Shown here piece by piece: positions 1-9,477 of a stretch of DNA of 64,000 bases. Location of the stretch: positions 36,953-100,952 of the forward strand of contig NZ_JACPYU010000025.1 of the NCBI RefSeq assembly GCF_016195855.1, given 5' to 3'. The translations under genes were made by a program, and so were the position numbers. The DNA comes from Aquabacterium sp. (GTDB taxonomy: Bacteria > Pseudomonadota > Gammaproteobacteria > Burkholderiales > Burkholderiaceae_C). The stretch's first letter is position 1, and the number at the start of each line of letters is the position of its first letter. The notes below the pieces were generated by a model. That model ran no database searches, was not told the origin of the DNA, and saw only the letters and a program-made list of their open reading frames with translations.

Positions 1-857
1 TCGCCAAGCAAGGGCGGCAAGGTCAAGCACGCCACAAGCAAAGCCGCACCGGATGTCAGATCACCCAGCGCGGCGACCAGGTCCCCCGGCATGAAGCGAT
101 ACCCCATCAACCACAAGCCTTCACGCAAGCCCCACAAGAGGCTGACCATCGCAAACAGCCATGCCTCGGACCTGATGCGCCAGGCCACCCACAAACCGGC
201 CAGCGTCAACAAGGCGGAGGTGCTCAGGGTGGTCACGGCGCTGCCCGTGAGAAAGACATCGCGCAGCACATGCCGCGCATTCAGGGATGCCTCCGTACCC
301 ACCCACAGGCGCGACAAGCCACCCAAACGCGCCAAAGGGCTGGACACCACCAGGCGCACATCGTTGTCCAGGCCTGGCCGTGCGTCGCGCAGCAGCGAAG
401 GCGCCATGGTCAGCATGATCGGGCGCTTGCCACGGTCCAGGTCCCTGCCCTGCCCCTGCTCAGGCCCATTGACCTCGGCCAGGCGAAGCACGGGCTGGCC
501 ATTGACCCACAGCGCCACGCCGCACCCCACCCGCGGGATCCACAAGGCCGAGCCAGGACGGGGGGCCAGGCAAGCCCCCGCCACGCCGGGCCCACAGGTC
601 GGCAGGCGCAAGCGGTAGGTCCAGGTACCCGATCGGCCATCCAGCCGCCATGAGTCTGGCAGGCCAACCGTCTGCCAACCCGGGCCCTGTCGCGCGTCAT
701 CGGCATCAGTGACGACCACACCTGGCGCCCGCTCCGCGTGGTCCAGCAGCCAGACTTGGTCGGCTGGCCCGGGCAAGGCCTGGCCCTGTCCGTGCGCCAA
801 CCCCCACCCCATCAAGAGCCATGCAAGCCCCAACTGCCAGCACCACCGCATCATCAT
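1..857 (-). CDS. Membrane sensor protein, probable histidine kinase N-terminal part (runs off the window)
   Basis: The reading frame starts with three consecutive ATG codons (857, 854, 851) and stays open to the window edge, giving at least 285 residues. It begins with a cleavable-looking signal peptide ending near AHG, followed by about 150 residues of Trp/Gly-rich beta structure with a jelly-roll look (motif VALWVNGQPVLRL), then several hydrophobic segments. This resembles the extracellular plus multi-TM sensory part of 7TMR-DISM-type sensors. The catalytic kinase region would lie beyond the edge and cannot be seen, so the kinase assignment is an inference from the response regulator gene that ends 10 bases upstream on the same strand. 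No convincing Shine-Dalgarno sequence is visible, which fits translational coupling. Confidence 0.6.
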   Translation of the reverse strand, partial: MMMRWCWQLGLAWLLMGWGLAHGQGQALPGPADQVWLLDHAERAPGVVVTDADDARQGPGWQTVGLPDSWRLDGRSGTWTYRLRLPTCGPGVAGACLAPRPGSALWIPRVGCGVALWVNGQPVLRLAEVNGPEQGQGRDLDRGKRPIMLTMAPSLLRDARPGLDNDVRLVVSSPLARLGGLSRLWVGTEASLNARHVLRDVFLTGSAVTTLSTSALLTLAGLWVAWRIRSEAWLFAMVSLLWGLREGLWLMGYRFMPGDLVAALGDLTSGAALLVACLTLPPLLG

Positions 858-867
858 GGTCAGCCCG

Positions 868-1560
868 TCATGAGGCGTCCAGCCAGCGCCGGCGGCGCGC
901 CTCGTTGATGGCATCCACCTTGGTGTGCACCCCCAGCTTGGCGTAGATGCCGCGCACATGGTGGCGGATCGTGTTGAGGGCAACCTGCAGGTTCGCGGCC
1001 ACCTCTTCGTACGAATAGCCGCGTGCGATCCAGTCGAGCACATCCAGCTCCCTGGCCGTCAGATAAGGATCGGCCAGCGCATCGCCGAAGCCTGAGGACT
1101 TGCGCCCAGGCCGCTGCACTTCGCGCGCCATGCGGAAACGGCTGAGCACCTGGCGCGCGATGATGGGCGACATGGGCGAGCCACCATGGAGCAGATCCTC
1201 AATGTGCAACAGGATGTCTTCGTCGCCCTGCCCCTTGAGGATGTAGCCCATGGCGCCCGCATCGATGCAATCGAGCACCTTGCTTTCATCGCCGAACATC
1301 GACACCACCATCACCTGCGTCTGGGGGTGCAGGGCCAGCGCGTGCCGGATCACGCTCAGCCCGCTGCCATCGGGCAGGCCCAAGTCCACCAGCCACAGCG
1401 AAGGCCAGGCATCGGGTGGGCATTGGCTCATCCACTCCAATGCGCTCAGCATCGAGCCGGTCTCGAACCACAGCTCGAACTCGTGAGAACGGCCGATCGC
1501 ATGGGCGAAGCGGCGCCGCACCCGGTCATCGTCCTCCACCAACCCCATTTTTTTTCGCAT
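868..1560 (-). CDS. LuxR/NarL-family response regulator
   Basis: The protein has 230 residues: an N-terminal receiver domain with the acidic cluster EDDD at 9-12, the phosphoacceptor Asp59 in LVDLGLPDGSG and Lys109, then a C-terminal LuxR-type helix-turn-helix (about 165-228, motif LTARELDVLDWIARGYSYEEVA). The frame is open further upstream, but the ATG at 1560 is chosen because the receiver domain begins right there (MRKKMGLVEDDD). The linker between the domains is fairly long. The gene is followed after 10 bases by the truncated sensor gene, so the two probably form one two-component system. A perfect 20-bp palindrome lies 35 bases upstream of the start and could be an autoregulatory operator. 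The target genes are unknown. Confidence 0.85.
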   Translation of the reverse strand: MRKKMGLVEDDDRVRRRFAHAIGRSHEFELWFETGSMLSALEWMSQCPPDAWPSLWLVDLGLPDGSGLSVIRHALALHPQTQVMVVSMFGDESKVLDCIDAGAMGYILKGQGDEDILLHIEDLLHGGSPMSPIIARQVLSRFRMAREVQRPGRKSSGFGDALADPYLTARELDVLDWIARGYSYEEVAANLQVALNTIRHHVRGIYAKLGVHTKVDAINEARRRRWLDAS

Positions 1561-1594
1561 GTCCCAATTATCGAGACATCGCGCGGCCTGGCGC

Positions 1595-1614
1595 CATCGC
1601 ACATTTGTGCGATG
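1595..1614. promoter_or_regulatory. Perfect palindrome in divergent promoter region
   Basis: CATCGCACATTTGTGCGATG has 9-bp arms separated by TT. It lies in the 233-bp region between the response regulator gene (start 1560, leftward) and the secreted hypothetical protein (start 1794, rightward), so it could serve either. LuxR-type regulators commonly bind such inverted repeats; binding by the neighbouring regulator is an inference. Confidence 0.5.
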
Positions 1615-1793
1615 CGGTTTACACCTAGCACTTGGACACAATCTGACGCGTTTGACATCCAAAAGCGGCTTTTTCGGACTCACCGCCCGCGCCGAAAGAT
1701 GGCAAGATCCTCCCGCCGCGACCGGTTTTTTGCGAACCGCCGCCCGATCGCTCTCGATCGCCCCCAATGCCCCGATGGAGTAAGGCCCCCGCC

Positions 1794-2330
1794 ATGACGA
1801 AGACCGCTACCCGCAGAATCCAGCGCTATCAACGCATCCGCACCCTGGCCCTGTCCGCCGGCATGGTGCTGGGCATGGTGGCCGCCACTTTCGGCCCCCA
1901 GCTGGCGCATGCTGAAACCCGCGCCTCCAAGAAGATCCTGGCCGAGAAGTTCCAACCCCTGCCCGAGGCCTCGCCCGAGCAACTGCTGGCCGCCGACCGC
2001 GTGCTGATCGGTCGCTACGAGTGCGAATTCGGCAAGCGCGTGTCGGTTGACCGCAATGACCGCAACAAGGGCTACTTCAACCTCAAGCTGGGCAACCAGT
2101 CCTGGGTGATGAAGCCGGTTCTGTCCAACACAGGCGCCATCCGCCTGGAAGACGTCAAGGGCGCCGCCCTGCTGATCCAGATCCTGACCAAGTCCATGCT
2201 GATGGACGTGAAGGCCGGCCGTCGCATGGTGGACGGCTGCGTGCACGAAGTGCAGCGTGCAGCTGAAGCCGAAATGGCCAAACAACCGCCTCGTCCCGCG
2301 CTGTTTGAAGCACCGGCTGGCGCCCAGTAA
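1794..2330 (+). CDS. Conserved secreted hypothetical protein
   Basis: The product has 178 residues with a long signal peptide (Arg-rich n-region, hydrophobic core LALSAGMVLGMVAATFG, likely cleavage after AHA at 40). The mature part is alpha/beta-like, with GRYECEFGKRVSV and a conserved-looking DGCVHEVQRA near the end; the two cysteines could form a disulphide. The ATG at 1794 is preferred over the upstream frame start at 1767 because GGAG sits 15 bases ahead and the signal peptide begins there. The gene stands alone and ends in a strong terminator. I recognise it only as the type of small periplasmic protein common in Burkholderiales; no function can be given. Confidence 0.65.
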   Translation: MTKTATRRIQRYQRIRTLALSAGMVLGMVAATFGPQLAHAETRASKKILAEKFQPLPEASPEQLLAADRVLIGRYECEFGKRVSVDRNDRNKGYFNLKLGNQSWVMKPVLSNTGAIRLEDVKGAALLIQILTKSMLMDVKAGRRMVDGCVHEVQRAAEAEMAKQPPRPALFEAPAGAQ

Positions 2331-2360
2331 GCACCCCAAGTTCGCTGAAAAGCCCTCAAA

Positions 2361-2393
2361 CAAAGCCCGGGAACGCCCCGGGCTTTGCTTTTT
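2361..2393 (+). terminator. Rho-independent terminator after the secreted hypothetical gene
   Basis: A perfect 10-bp stem (AAAGCCCGGG, 2362-2371, with CCCGGGCTTT, 2377-2386) with a 5-base loop is followed by GCTTTTT. It lies 32 bases after the stop codon at 2330. Confidence 0.85.
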
Positions 2394-2501
2394 GGCCCGC
2401 TCCGTTGCGACGAACCGGCACCTCCCCCCCTGTTTACGCGAACAATTCCCCCTGGGGGCTCGTCGGAAAGCCCTCTCGTGCGCGATAATCAAAGGCTGCA
2501 C

Positions 2502-2516
2502 GGAAATTGCATTTCC
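2502..2516. promoter_or_regulatory. Inverted repeat upstream of acnB
   Basis: GGAAATTGCATTTCC is a perfect inverted repeat (6-bp arms, TGC centre) 103 bases upstream of the acnB start. A related 15-mer, GGGAATTGCCTTCCC, occurs upstream of the TonB receptor gene at 12353. It could be an operator; the binding protein is unknown. Confidence 0.35.
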
Positions 2517-2618
2517 CTGTGATCGCGACGCGTTGTCTGCCCCGTTTGTGCCCCACGATGGTGATTCGGCAGGGCGCGCGTCTCCAGCGTTTTGCCCCAT
2601 CCACTCCAGGTGAACACC

Positions 2619-5210
2619 ATGTTGCAAGCCTATCGCCAACACGTTGCCGAGCGCGCCGCGCTGGGCATCCCCCCTCTTGCCCTGTCTGCCAGCCAAGTTG
2701 CTGAGCTGATCGAGTTGATCAAGAACCCGCCCGCTGGCGAAGACGCCTTCCTGCTGGACCTGCTGACGCACCGCGTGCCCCCGGGCGTGGACGACGCTGC
2801 CAAGGTCAAGGCCTCCTTCCTGTCGGCCGTGGCCCACGGCGATGTCGTCACCAAGCTGATCTCCAAGGCCAAGGCCACCGAGCTGCTGGGCACCATGGTG
2901 GGCGGCTACAACGTCAAACCCCTGATCGACCTGCTGTCTGACGCTGAAGTCGGTGGCGTGGCCGCTGAAGCCCTGAAGAAGACCCTGCTGATGTTCGACG
3001 CGTTCCACGACGTCGCCGAGCTGGTCAAGGCTGGCAATGCCAACGCCAAGGCCGTGATGCAATCCTGGGCTGACGCCGAGTGGTTCACCACCCGCCCTGA
3101 AGTCGCCAAGAAAATCACCGTGACCGTGTTCAAGGTGCCTGGCGAAACCAACACCGACGACCTGTCGCCTGCGCCTGACGCATGGAGCCGCCCTGACATC
3201 CCGATGCACTATCTGGCGATGCTCAAGAACACCCGTCCTGACGCGGCCTTCAAGCCCGAAGAAGACGGCAAGCGCGGCCCGATGCAGTTCATCGAAGACC
3301 TGAAGAAGAAGGGCAACCTGGTTGCCTACGTGGGCGACGTGGTCGGCACCGGTTCTTCCCGCAAGTCGGCCACCAACAGCGTGATCTGGGCTACCGGCGA
3401 AGACATCCCCTTCGTGCCCAACAAGCGCTTTGGCGGCGTGACCCTGGGCGGCAAGATCGCCCCCATCTTCTTCAACACGCAGGAAGACTCCGGCTCCCTG
3501 CCGATCGAAGTGGACGTGACCGCTTTCGAAATGGGCGATGTCATCGACATCTACCCCTATGACGGCAAGATCGAGAAGAACGGCGCCGTGGCTGCCAACT
3601 TCGAGCTGAAGTCGCAAGTGCTGCTGGACGAAGTCCGCGCCGGCGGCCGCATCAACCTGATCATCGGCCGCTCGCTGACCGGCAAGGCCCGTGAGTTCCT
3701 GGGCTTGAGCGCTTCCACCCTGTTCCGTCTGCCCCAGGCACCGAAGGACAGCGGCAAGGGCTTCACCCTGGCTCAGAAGATGGTTGGCCGCGCTGTGGGC
3801 CTGCCTGAAGGCCAAGGCGTGCGTCCTGGCACGTACTGCGAGCCCAAGATGACCACCGTTGGTTCGCAAGACACCACCGGCCCGATGACCCGTGACGAGC
3901 TGAAGGACCTGGCTTGCCTGGGCTTCTCGGCTGACCTGGTCATGCAATCGTTCTGCCACACGGCCGCTTATCCCAAGCCCGTGGACGTGAAGATGCACCG
4001 CGAGCTGCCTGCCTTCATCAGCAACCGCGGCGGCGTGGCCCTGCGTCCTGGCGACGGCGTGATCCACTCGTGGCTGAACCGCCTGCTGCTGCCCGACACC
4101 GTCGGCACCGGTGGCGACTCGCACACCCGCTTCCCCATCGGCATCTCCTTCCCCGCTGGTTCGGGCCTGGTTGCCTTCGGCGCTGCCACCGGCGTGATGC
4201 CTCTGGACATGCCTGAGTCGGTGCTGGTGCGCTTCAAGGGCACCATGCAGCCTGGCATCACCCTGCGTGACCTGGTGCATGCCATCCCCCTGTACGCCAT
4301 CAAGGCTGGTCTGCTGACCGTGGCCAAGGCCGGCAAGAAGAACATCTTCTCGGGCCGCGTGCTGGAAATCGAAGGCCTGCCAGACCTGAAGGTCGAGCAA
4401 GCGTTCGAGCTGTCCGACGCTTCGGCTGAGCGTTCCGCTGCGGGTTGCACCATCAAGCTGAACAAGGAGCCTGTGGCCGAGTACCTGAAGTCGAACATCG
4501 TTCTGATGAAGAACATGATCGCCGACGGTTACGCCGATGCCCGCACCCTGCAGCGCCGTATCGAAGCCCAGGAAGCCTGGTTGGCCAACCAAACCCTGCT
4601 GGAAGCCGACAAGGATGCCGAGTACGCTGCCGTGATCGAGATCGATCTGGCCGACATCAAGGAGCCCATCGTCTGCTGCCCGAACGACCCGGACGACGCC
4701 AAGTTCCTGTCTGAAGTCGCTGGCACCAAGATCGACGAGGCCTTCATCGGCTCTTGCATGACCAACATCGGTCACTTCCGTGCCGCCGGCAAGCTGCTGG
4801 AAGGCAAGAAGGACATCCCGGTGCGTCTGTGGGTGGCACCGCCCACCAAGATGGACGCGGCCGAGCTGACCAAGGAAGGCTTCTACAACACCTTCGGCAC
4901 CGCTGGCGCCCGTACCGAAATGCCCGGCTGCTCGCTGTGCATGGGTAACCAGGCTCAGATCAAGGAAGGCTCGACCTGTATCTCCACGTCGACCCGGAAC
5001 TTCCCCAACCGCCTGGGCAAGAACACCAACGTGTTCCTGGGCTCGGCCGAGCTGACTGCTGTGGCATCGAAGCTGGGCAAGCTGCCAACGCCTGCCGAGT
5101 ACCTGGCTGAAGTCGGTGTGGTCGCCAAGGATGCCGACAAGATCTACAAGTACATGAACTTCAACCAGATTGAAGAGTACGTGGAAACCGCCAAGACGGT
5201 GAACGCCTGA
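2619..5210 (+). CDS. acnB: Bifunctional aconitate hydratase 2 / 2-methylisocitrate dehydratase
   Basis: The enzyme isomerises citrate and isocitrate in the TCA cycle and can act on 2-methylisocitrate. It has 863 residues, almost the length of E. coli AcnB (865), and shows the AcnB domain order: N-terminal HEAT-like domain, swivel domain ([12 protein letters not shown], about 246-257), then the Fe-S catalytic domains. The [4Fe-4S] ligands are Cys713 ([10 protein letters not shown]), Cys771 and Cys774 (GCSLCMGN). The start at 2619 (MLQAYRQHV) matches the family N-terminus; the frame is open 27 bases further upstream. A weak AGGTG precedes it. The gene is monocistronic, followed by a terminator, with an inverted repeat upstream. 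A second, structurally different aconitase (acnA) lies at 26212. Confidence 0.97.
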   Translation: MLQAYRQHVAERAALGIPPLALSASQVAELIELIKNPPAGEDAFLLDLLTHRVPPGVDDAAKVKASFLSAVAHGDVVTKLISKAKATELLGTMVGGYNVKPLIDLLSDAEVGGVAAEALKKTLLMFDAFHDVAELVKAGNANAKAVMQSWADAEWFTTRPEVAKKITVTVFKVPGETNTDDLSPAPDAWSRPDIPMHYLAMLKNTRPDAAFKPEEDGKRGPMQFIEDLKKKGNLVAYVGDVVGTGSSRKSATNSVIWATGEDIPFVPNKRFGGVTLGGKIAPIFFNTQEDSGSLPIEVDVTAFEMGDVIDIYPYDGKIEKNGAVAANFELKSQVLLDEVRAGGRINLIIGRSLTGKAREFLGLSASTLFRLPQAPKDSGKGFTLAQKMVGRAVGLPEGQGVRPGTYCEPKMTTVGSQDTTGPMTRDELKDLACLGFSADLVMQSFCHTAAYPKPVDVKMHRELPAFISNRGGVALRPGDGVIHSWLNRLLLPDTVGTGGDSHTRFPIGISFPAGSGLVAFGAATGVMPLDMPESVLVRFKGTMQPGITLRDLVHAIPLYAIKAGLLTVAKAGKKNIFSGRVLEIEGLPDLKVEQAFELSDASAERSAAGCTIKLNKEPVAEYLKSNIVLMKNMIADGYADARTLQRRIEAQEAWLANQTLLEADKDAEYAAVIEIDLADIKEPIVCCPNDPDDAKFLSEVAGTKIDEAFIGSCMTNIGHFRAAGKLLEGKKDIPVRLWVAPPTKMDAAELTKEGFYNTFGTAGARTEMPGCSLCMGNQAQIKEGSTCISTSTRNFPNRLGKNTNVFLGSAELTAVASKLGKLPTPAEYLAEVGVVAKDADKIYKYMNFNQIEEYVETAKTVNA

Positions 5211-5266
5211 TCTTGAATGTGCCCCCTGACCTGATCGACAACGGTTGTTGGATCAGGGGCCACACC

Positions 5267-5299
5267 AAAGCCCGCCCGGGAAACCTGGCGGGCTTTTTT
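5267..5299 (+). terminator. Rho-independent terminator after acnB
   Basis: AAAGCCCGCC (5267-5276) pairs with GGCGGGCTTT (5287-5296) and runs into a six-T tract. It lies 57 bases after the acnB stop. An imperfect second hairpin (CCCCTGA...TCAGGGGC) lies at 5222-5261. Confidence 0.85.
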
Positions 5300-5391
5300 G
5301 ATGCTCACCGTTTGTCACGACCATGGCAACCCAGGCCTGATAATCCACGGCTCTGACTGGCCTGACGCCAGCCGCGCCCATAGGATCTTGC

Positions 5392-7773
5392 ATGTCCGAG
5401 AAGATCGAAGATGTCTCTGTGTTGGCCCGCATCACGAGGGGCCCTCTCTTGAAAAAGCTGATGTGGCTGGGCGCTGGTGGCGCCGTGATCGGCCTGCTGA
5501 TCCTGCTGGGCTCGATCGCCGTGCTCTACCCCCAGTTGCCCGACACCAGCAGCCTGGCGCACTACCAACCCAAGCAACCCCTGCGCGTCTACACGGCCGA
5601 TGGCGTCGAGATCGGTGGTTTTGGCAACGAAAAGCGCCAATACCAGCACTTTGACCAGATCCCCAAGCTGATGCGCGACAGCCTGCTGGCCGTTGAGGAC
5701 GCGCGCTTTTACGAGCACCCGGGCATCGACGTGGTCGGGGTATTGCGCGCGGTGCTGTCCAACGTCACGGGCGGGCGCACGCAAGGTGCCTCCACCATCA
5801 CGCAGCAGGTGGCCCGCACCTTCTTCCTCACACGTGAAAAGACGCTGAGCCGCAAGCTCAAGGAGGCCATGCTGTCCTTGAAGATCGAGCATGAACTGAG
5901 CAAGAACCAGATCCTGGAGCTCTACATGAACCAGATCTACCTGGGTGCACGCGCCTATGGTTTTGCAGAAGCGGCCCAGACCTACTTTGGCAAGCCCTTG
6001 AGCGCGCTGTCTGCCGCCGAATGCGCGATGCTGGCGGGCCTGCCCCAGAACCCCGCCAACGTGAACCCCATCCGCAACCCGGAGCGGGCCCGCGCCCGGC
6101 AACTGGTGGCCTTGATGCGCATGCATGCCCAAGGCGTGGTCGATGACACCCAGTACGCCGCCGCCAAGGCCGAAAAGCTCAGCGTGCGCGCGCCCGGCGA
6201 GGTTGAAGTGCATGCCGAGTTCGTCGCCGAAATGGCCCGCGCCCAGGTGTTCGCGCGCTATGGCGAGGCGGCCTACAGCACCGGCATGAAGGTGATCACC
6301 ACCCTGCGCGCCAACGAGCAGCAAGCCGCCTACAAGGCCGTGCGCAAGACCCTGATCGACCGCGAGTTGCAGCAAGCCTGGCGCGGCCCCGAAGAGCAGG
6401 AAGAACTTGACAACAGCCTGGAAGACACCGACCCGGCCGTATCGCAGGCCCTGGCCGATTACAACGACGACGAGACCCTGAAGATCGCCATCGTGACCGA
6501 GGCCTCACGGCAGCGCGTGGTGACGGTGCTGGCATCCGGTGAAGTGATCACCATCACCGGCAAGGGCCTGCGTCAGGCGCAGCCCGGTTTGTCCCCCAAG
6601 GCCAGCGCCAAGCTGCGCATCCAGCGTGGCGCCGTGGTGCGCGTGCTGCAGCAAGGCAAGGACTGGACGCTCACGCAATGGCCCGAAGCCGAGAGCGCCC
6701 TCGTGGCCATCAACCCGCATGACGGCGAAGTCCATGCCCTGGTGGGCGGCTTTGACTTCCGCGCCAACCAGTTCAACCACGTGACCCAGGGTTGGCGCCA
6801 GCCTGGCTCCAGCTACAAGCCCTTCCTGTATGCCGCCGCGATGGAAAACGGCGTCATGCCCGAGACCATCGTCAACGACGCCCCCCTCAGTGGGCTGGGT
6901 GACTGGAACCCACAAAACGCCGATGGCAGCGCCGACGGCCCGATCACCCTGCGCGAGGCCCTGGCCCGCTCCAAGAACCTGGTCAGCATCCGCCTGGTGC
7001 AATTGATGGGCCCCGATGCCGCACGCGAGTGGACCGGCCGCTACGGCTTTGATGTCGACAAGCAGCCCAACAACCTGACCCTGGCATTGGGCGCCGGCTC
7101 GACCACGCCCATGCAACTGGCCAGCGCCTACGCGGTCATCGCCAATGGCGGCTTGAAGGTGACGCCCGTGGTGATCAAGCGCATCACCGATGTCGACGGC
7201 AAGACGGTGTTCGAAGCGCCCCCCGCCACCGTGGACGAAAGCCAGCGCACCGTCCCGGCCCGCAATACCTACATGACCGCATCGCTGCTGCAGGAGGTCG
7301 CGCGCAGTGGCACCGCCGCACGCGCGCAGGCCCAGCTCAAGCGCCCCGACATCTACGGCAAGACCGGCACCACCAACGATGTGGTCGACGCCTGGTTCGC
7401 GGGCTTCCAACCCAATCTGGTTGCGGTGGTCTGGGTGGGCTATGACAAGCCGCAATCACTGGGCAACCACAGCTCGGGCGCCTCGCTGGCCCTGCCGACC
7501 TGGATCAACTTCATGGCGACCGCACTGGCGCATGAACCAGTGAAAGAGATCAGCCCGCCCGGCGACGGCCTGATGCGCAGCGACACCGACTGGCGCTACG
7601 CCGAGTGGGCCAACGGCGGCTTCATCACTTCGCTGGGCCTGGACGACCAGGTCATCAACCGCTCGCTGATCCCGACGCCCCCGAGCGCGGCCTCTGCGGC
7701 GTCCGAGCCCGGGTTGGCAACGGGTGCGCAAAAAGGGCTGGATCAGTCGCTGTTCCCTGACATCCACCCGTGA
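5392..7773 (+). CDS. mrcA: Penicillin-binding protein 1A (bifunctional transglycosylase/transpeptidase)
   Basis: The protein polymerises and cross-links peptidoglycan at the outer face of the inner membrane. It has 793 residues: a cytoplasmic N-terminus, one membrane anchor (about 25-46), a GT51 glycosyltransferase domain with catalytic Glu102 in AVEDARFYEHPG and GASTITQQ, an OB-like insert (about 320-430), and a class A transpeptidase domain with SxxK at Ser473-Lys476 (GSSYKPF), SKN in ARSKNLVS, and KTGT at 657-660. All catalytic motifs are intact. The short tail is Ser/Ala/Pro-rich. It is preceded by the acnB terminator and so is probably transcribed on its own. In other proteobacteria this gene often adjoins pilMNOPQ; none of those is seen here. 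Confidence 0.95.
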   Translation: MSEKIEDVSVLARITRGPLLKKLMWLGAGGAVIGLLILLGSIAVLYPQLPDTSSLAHYQPKQPLRVYTADGVEIGGFGNEKRQYQHFDQIPKLMRDSLLAVEDARFYEHPGIDVVGVLRAVLSNVTGGRTQGASTITQQVARTFFLTREKTLSRKLKEAMLSLKIEHELSKNQILELYMNQIYLGARAYGFAEAAQTYFGKPLSALSAAECAMLAGLPQNPANVNPIRNPERARARQLVALMRMHAQGVVDDTQYAAAKAEKLSVRAPGEVEVHAEFVAEMARAQVFARYGEAAYSTGMKVITTLRANEQQAAYKAVRKTLIDRELQQAWRGPEEQEELDNSLEDTDPAVSQALADYNDDETLKIAIVTEASRQRVVTVLASGEVITITGKGLRQAQPGLSPKASAKLRIQRGAVVRVLQQGKDWTLTQWPEAESALVAINPHDGEVHALVGGFDFRANQFNHVTQGWRQPGSSYKPFLYAAAMENGVMPETIVNDAPLSGLGDWNPQNADGSADGPITLREALARSKNLVSIRLVQLMGPDAAREWTGRYGFDVDKQPNNLTLALGAGSTTPMQLASAYAVIANGGLKVTPVVIKRITDVDGKTVFEAPPATVDESQRTVPARNTYMTASLLQEVARSGTAARAQAQLKRPDIYGKTGTTNDVVDAWFAGFQPNLVAVVWVGYDKPQSLGNHSSGASLALPTWINFMATALAHEPVKEISPPGDGLMRSDTDWRYAEWANGGFITSLGLDDQVINRSLIPTPPSAASAASEPGLATGAQKGLDQSLFPDIHP

Positions 7774-7908
7774 TTTACAACAGCAGGTCAAGGTGCGGCA
7801 ACTCCGGTACAAGGCCGTAGATGGCACCAAATGGCGGGGCCGCAGGGTCAACTTGCTGGTCGGATGTGGCACTCTCTTGCTGATGCTGAGCACTTAGGAG
7901 GCCCCATC

Positions 7909-8799
7909 ATGAACATCCTGCTGTGTGGTTCATCCGGCTTCATCGGCCACAACATCACCAAGGCGCTGATCGCCGCCGGGCATCGGGTCATCCCCACGCG
8001 CTCGCCGGCCAGCCGGGGTGATGACGACCAGGCCATCGCTGTTGACTTCAGCCGCGACACCAACCCTGCGGTCTGGCTGGCCCGGCTCAAGGGCGTGGAT
8101 GCTGTGGTCAATGCGGTGGGCGTGCTGCGTGATACCCGCCAACGCCCCATCCAGGTCGTGCACGCCGAGGTGCCCAAGGCCCTGTACACGGCCTGCGCGC
8201 AAGCCGGTGTGCGACGCGTGATCCATGTCTCTGCGCTGGGTATCGAGGGCAGTGACACCGCCTACGCCCAGACCAAGCTCGCAGCAGACCGGCATCTGCT
8301 GGGCCTCACCGAGCAAGGTCAGCTCGATGGCGTCGTGCTGCGCCCCAGCATCGTGTTTGGTGCCCAAGGTGACAGCAGCAAGCTGTTCATGGGCCTGGCT
8401 CAGTTGCCGGCGCTGCTGTTGCCGCAAGCCATGATCAAGGCCCGCATCCAGCCGGTGGCCGTGGGCGATCTGGCCCTGGCCATTGCCCGCTTGCTGAGCG
8501 AGGCACGCACGCTGACAGGCGTCTTGCCTTGCGTCGGCCCCACGCCCTTGAGCATGGCTGACTTCATCGGCAGCCTGCGCCAGCAACTCGGCAAGAGCAA
8601 AGCCCTGGTCATGCCCTTGCCCGGCTTCATGACCACATTGAGCGCCCGCATCGGCGACCAGATCCCGGCCATGCCCTTCTGCACGGAGACGCTGTCCCTG
8701 CTGGATCAAGACAACGTGGCACCAGCTGAGGCTTTCACCGAGGTATTGGGGCGTCGCCCCATCGGGCACCAGGATCTGGTGACGACCTCATGGCATTGA
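7909..8799 (+). CDS. NAD(P)-binding Rossmann epimerase/dehydratase-like protein (complex I NDUFA9-like)
   Basis: The product has 296 residues and starts with a nucleotide-binding Rossmann motif (CGSSGFIGHNI, 7-17). It contains a conserved HVSALGIEG stretch and AYAQTKLAADRHL, where YxxxK-type chemistry is reduced to AQTK, and VVLRPSIVFG. These are traits of the NmrA/NDUFA9-like atypical SDRs rather than of sugar epimerases. The ATG at 7909 is chosen because an AGGAG lies 9 bases upstream and the Rossmann strand begins there; the frame is open upstream but has no ribosome site. The substrate is unknown; a quinone- or lipid-related oxidoreductase is possible. It converges on the HxlR regulator gene, with 54 bases between the stops. 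Confidence 0.75.
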   Translation: MNILLCGSSGFIGHNITKALIAAGHRVIPTRSPASRGDDDQAIAVDFSRDTNPAVWLARLKGVDAVVNAVGVLRDTRQRPIQVVHAEVPKALYTACAQAGVRRVIHVSALGIEGSDTAYAQTKLAADRHLLGLTEQGQLDGVVLRPSIVFGAQGDSSKLFMGLAQLPALLLPQAMIKARIQPVAVGDLALAIARLLSEARTLTGVLPCVGPTPLSMADFIGSLRQQLGKSKALVMPLPGFMTTLSARIGDQIPAMPFCTETLSLLDQDNVAPAEAFTEVLGRRPIGHQDLVTTSWH

Positions 8800-8853
8800 G
8801 CGCATGAAGTGGCGGAAACTGCCCGCTTCCGTCGCCATGGTGGAACTGACGGC

Positions 8854-9372
8854 TCACCTCTCGCCTGATCGGCGAGCATCAGCCAGCTCGGCAATCTCCG
8901 CCATGCGGTTGCGCACCGCCTGCCCGGCCCCAGGCCCTGGCACCGGCATCACCTCGGACACATCCAGCGCCTCGCCGCTGGCCGAGCGCAGCAGCATGGG
9001 CGCGATCTCCTGGCCGGTGCGGCGCTCCACGATGCGCACCGGCGGGCCTTTGGGCGCGCTGGCGTGCTTGTCGCCCCATTGCAGCATGGCCACCAGCACC
9101 GGGAACAGATCGCGGCCCTTGGGGCTGAGCCGGTAGGACAAGGCCTTGCCGCTCGCACTGGTGGCCTCGACCACCAGGATGCCGCCGTCCACCAGCTTGG
9201 CCAGGCGCTGCGTGAGCACATTGGGCGCGATGCCCAGCACCTTCTCGAACTCAACGAACTTTCGGCTGCCGAAAAACGCCTCGCGCACGATCAGGAAGGT
9301 CCACCAGTCGCCCACCAGCTCCAGCGTGCGGGCGATGGAACAGCTCATCTTGGCAAACGAGGTGCGGCGCAT
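8854..9372 (-). CDS. HxlR-family winged-helix transcriptional regulator
   Basis: The protein has 172 residues with the HxlR winged helix over about 5-100: SCSIARTLELVGDWWTFLIVREAFFG, then APNVLTQRLAKLVDGGIL as recognition helix and turn, and YRLSPKGRDLFPVL as the wing. The C-terminal 70 residues look poorly ordered. The ATG at 9372 is preferred to the TTG at 9414 because AAAGG precedes it and the conserved domain begins shortly after. It is divergent from the alpha/beta hydrolase gene, and a perfect inverted repeat lies between them. HxlR regulators usually repress a divergent neighbour in response to a small electrophile or oxidant, so control of the hydrolase is the natural inference. Confidence 0.88.
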   Translation of the reverse strand: MRRTSFAKMSCSIARTLELVGDWWTFLIVREAFFGSRKFVEFEKVLGIAPNVLTQRLAKLVDGGILVVEATSASGKALSYRLSPKGRDLFPVLVAMLQWGDKHASAPKGPPVRIVERRTGQEIAPMLLRSASGEALDVSEVMPVPGPGAGQAVRNRMAEIAELADARRSGER

Positions 9373-9441
9373 GGGGCCTTTCGAGGACAGAAAAAAGGGG
9401 TTGCTTGCAGGCAAGGCGTTTCGTTCCTATACTGACCCAAC

Positions 9442-9460
9442 TACTTGCTTTATGCAAGTA
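9442..9460. promoter_or_regulatory. Putative HxlR operator
   Basis: TACTTGC and GCAAGTA form a perfect 7-bp inverted repeat around TTTAT, 18 bases upstream of the hydrolase start and 70 bases upstream of the regulator start. This position overlaps the expected promoter or leader of the hydrolase gene, as expected for repression. Confidence 0.6.
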
Positions 9461-9477
9461 AATTCCGGAGACGATTC

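Noticed and set aside
91-721. Open frames on both strands in the first 720 bases
   Set aside because: They overlap the continuous minus-strand sensor frame that starts at 857 and runs off the window, which has a signal peptide, a folded-looking domain and membrane segments.
1680-4775. Open frame of about 1031 codons on the minus strand across acnB
   Set aside because: It is antisense to a clear, full-length acnB, has low-complexity Gly/His/Val-rich translation without domains, and reflects the strong codon bias of GC-rich genes.
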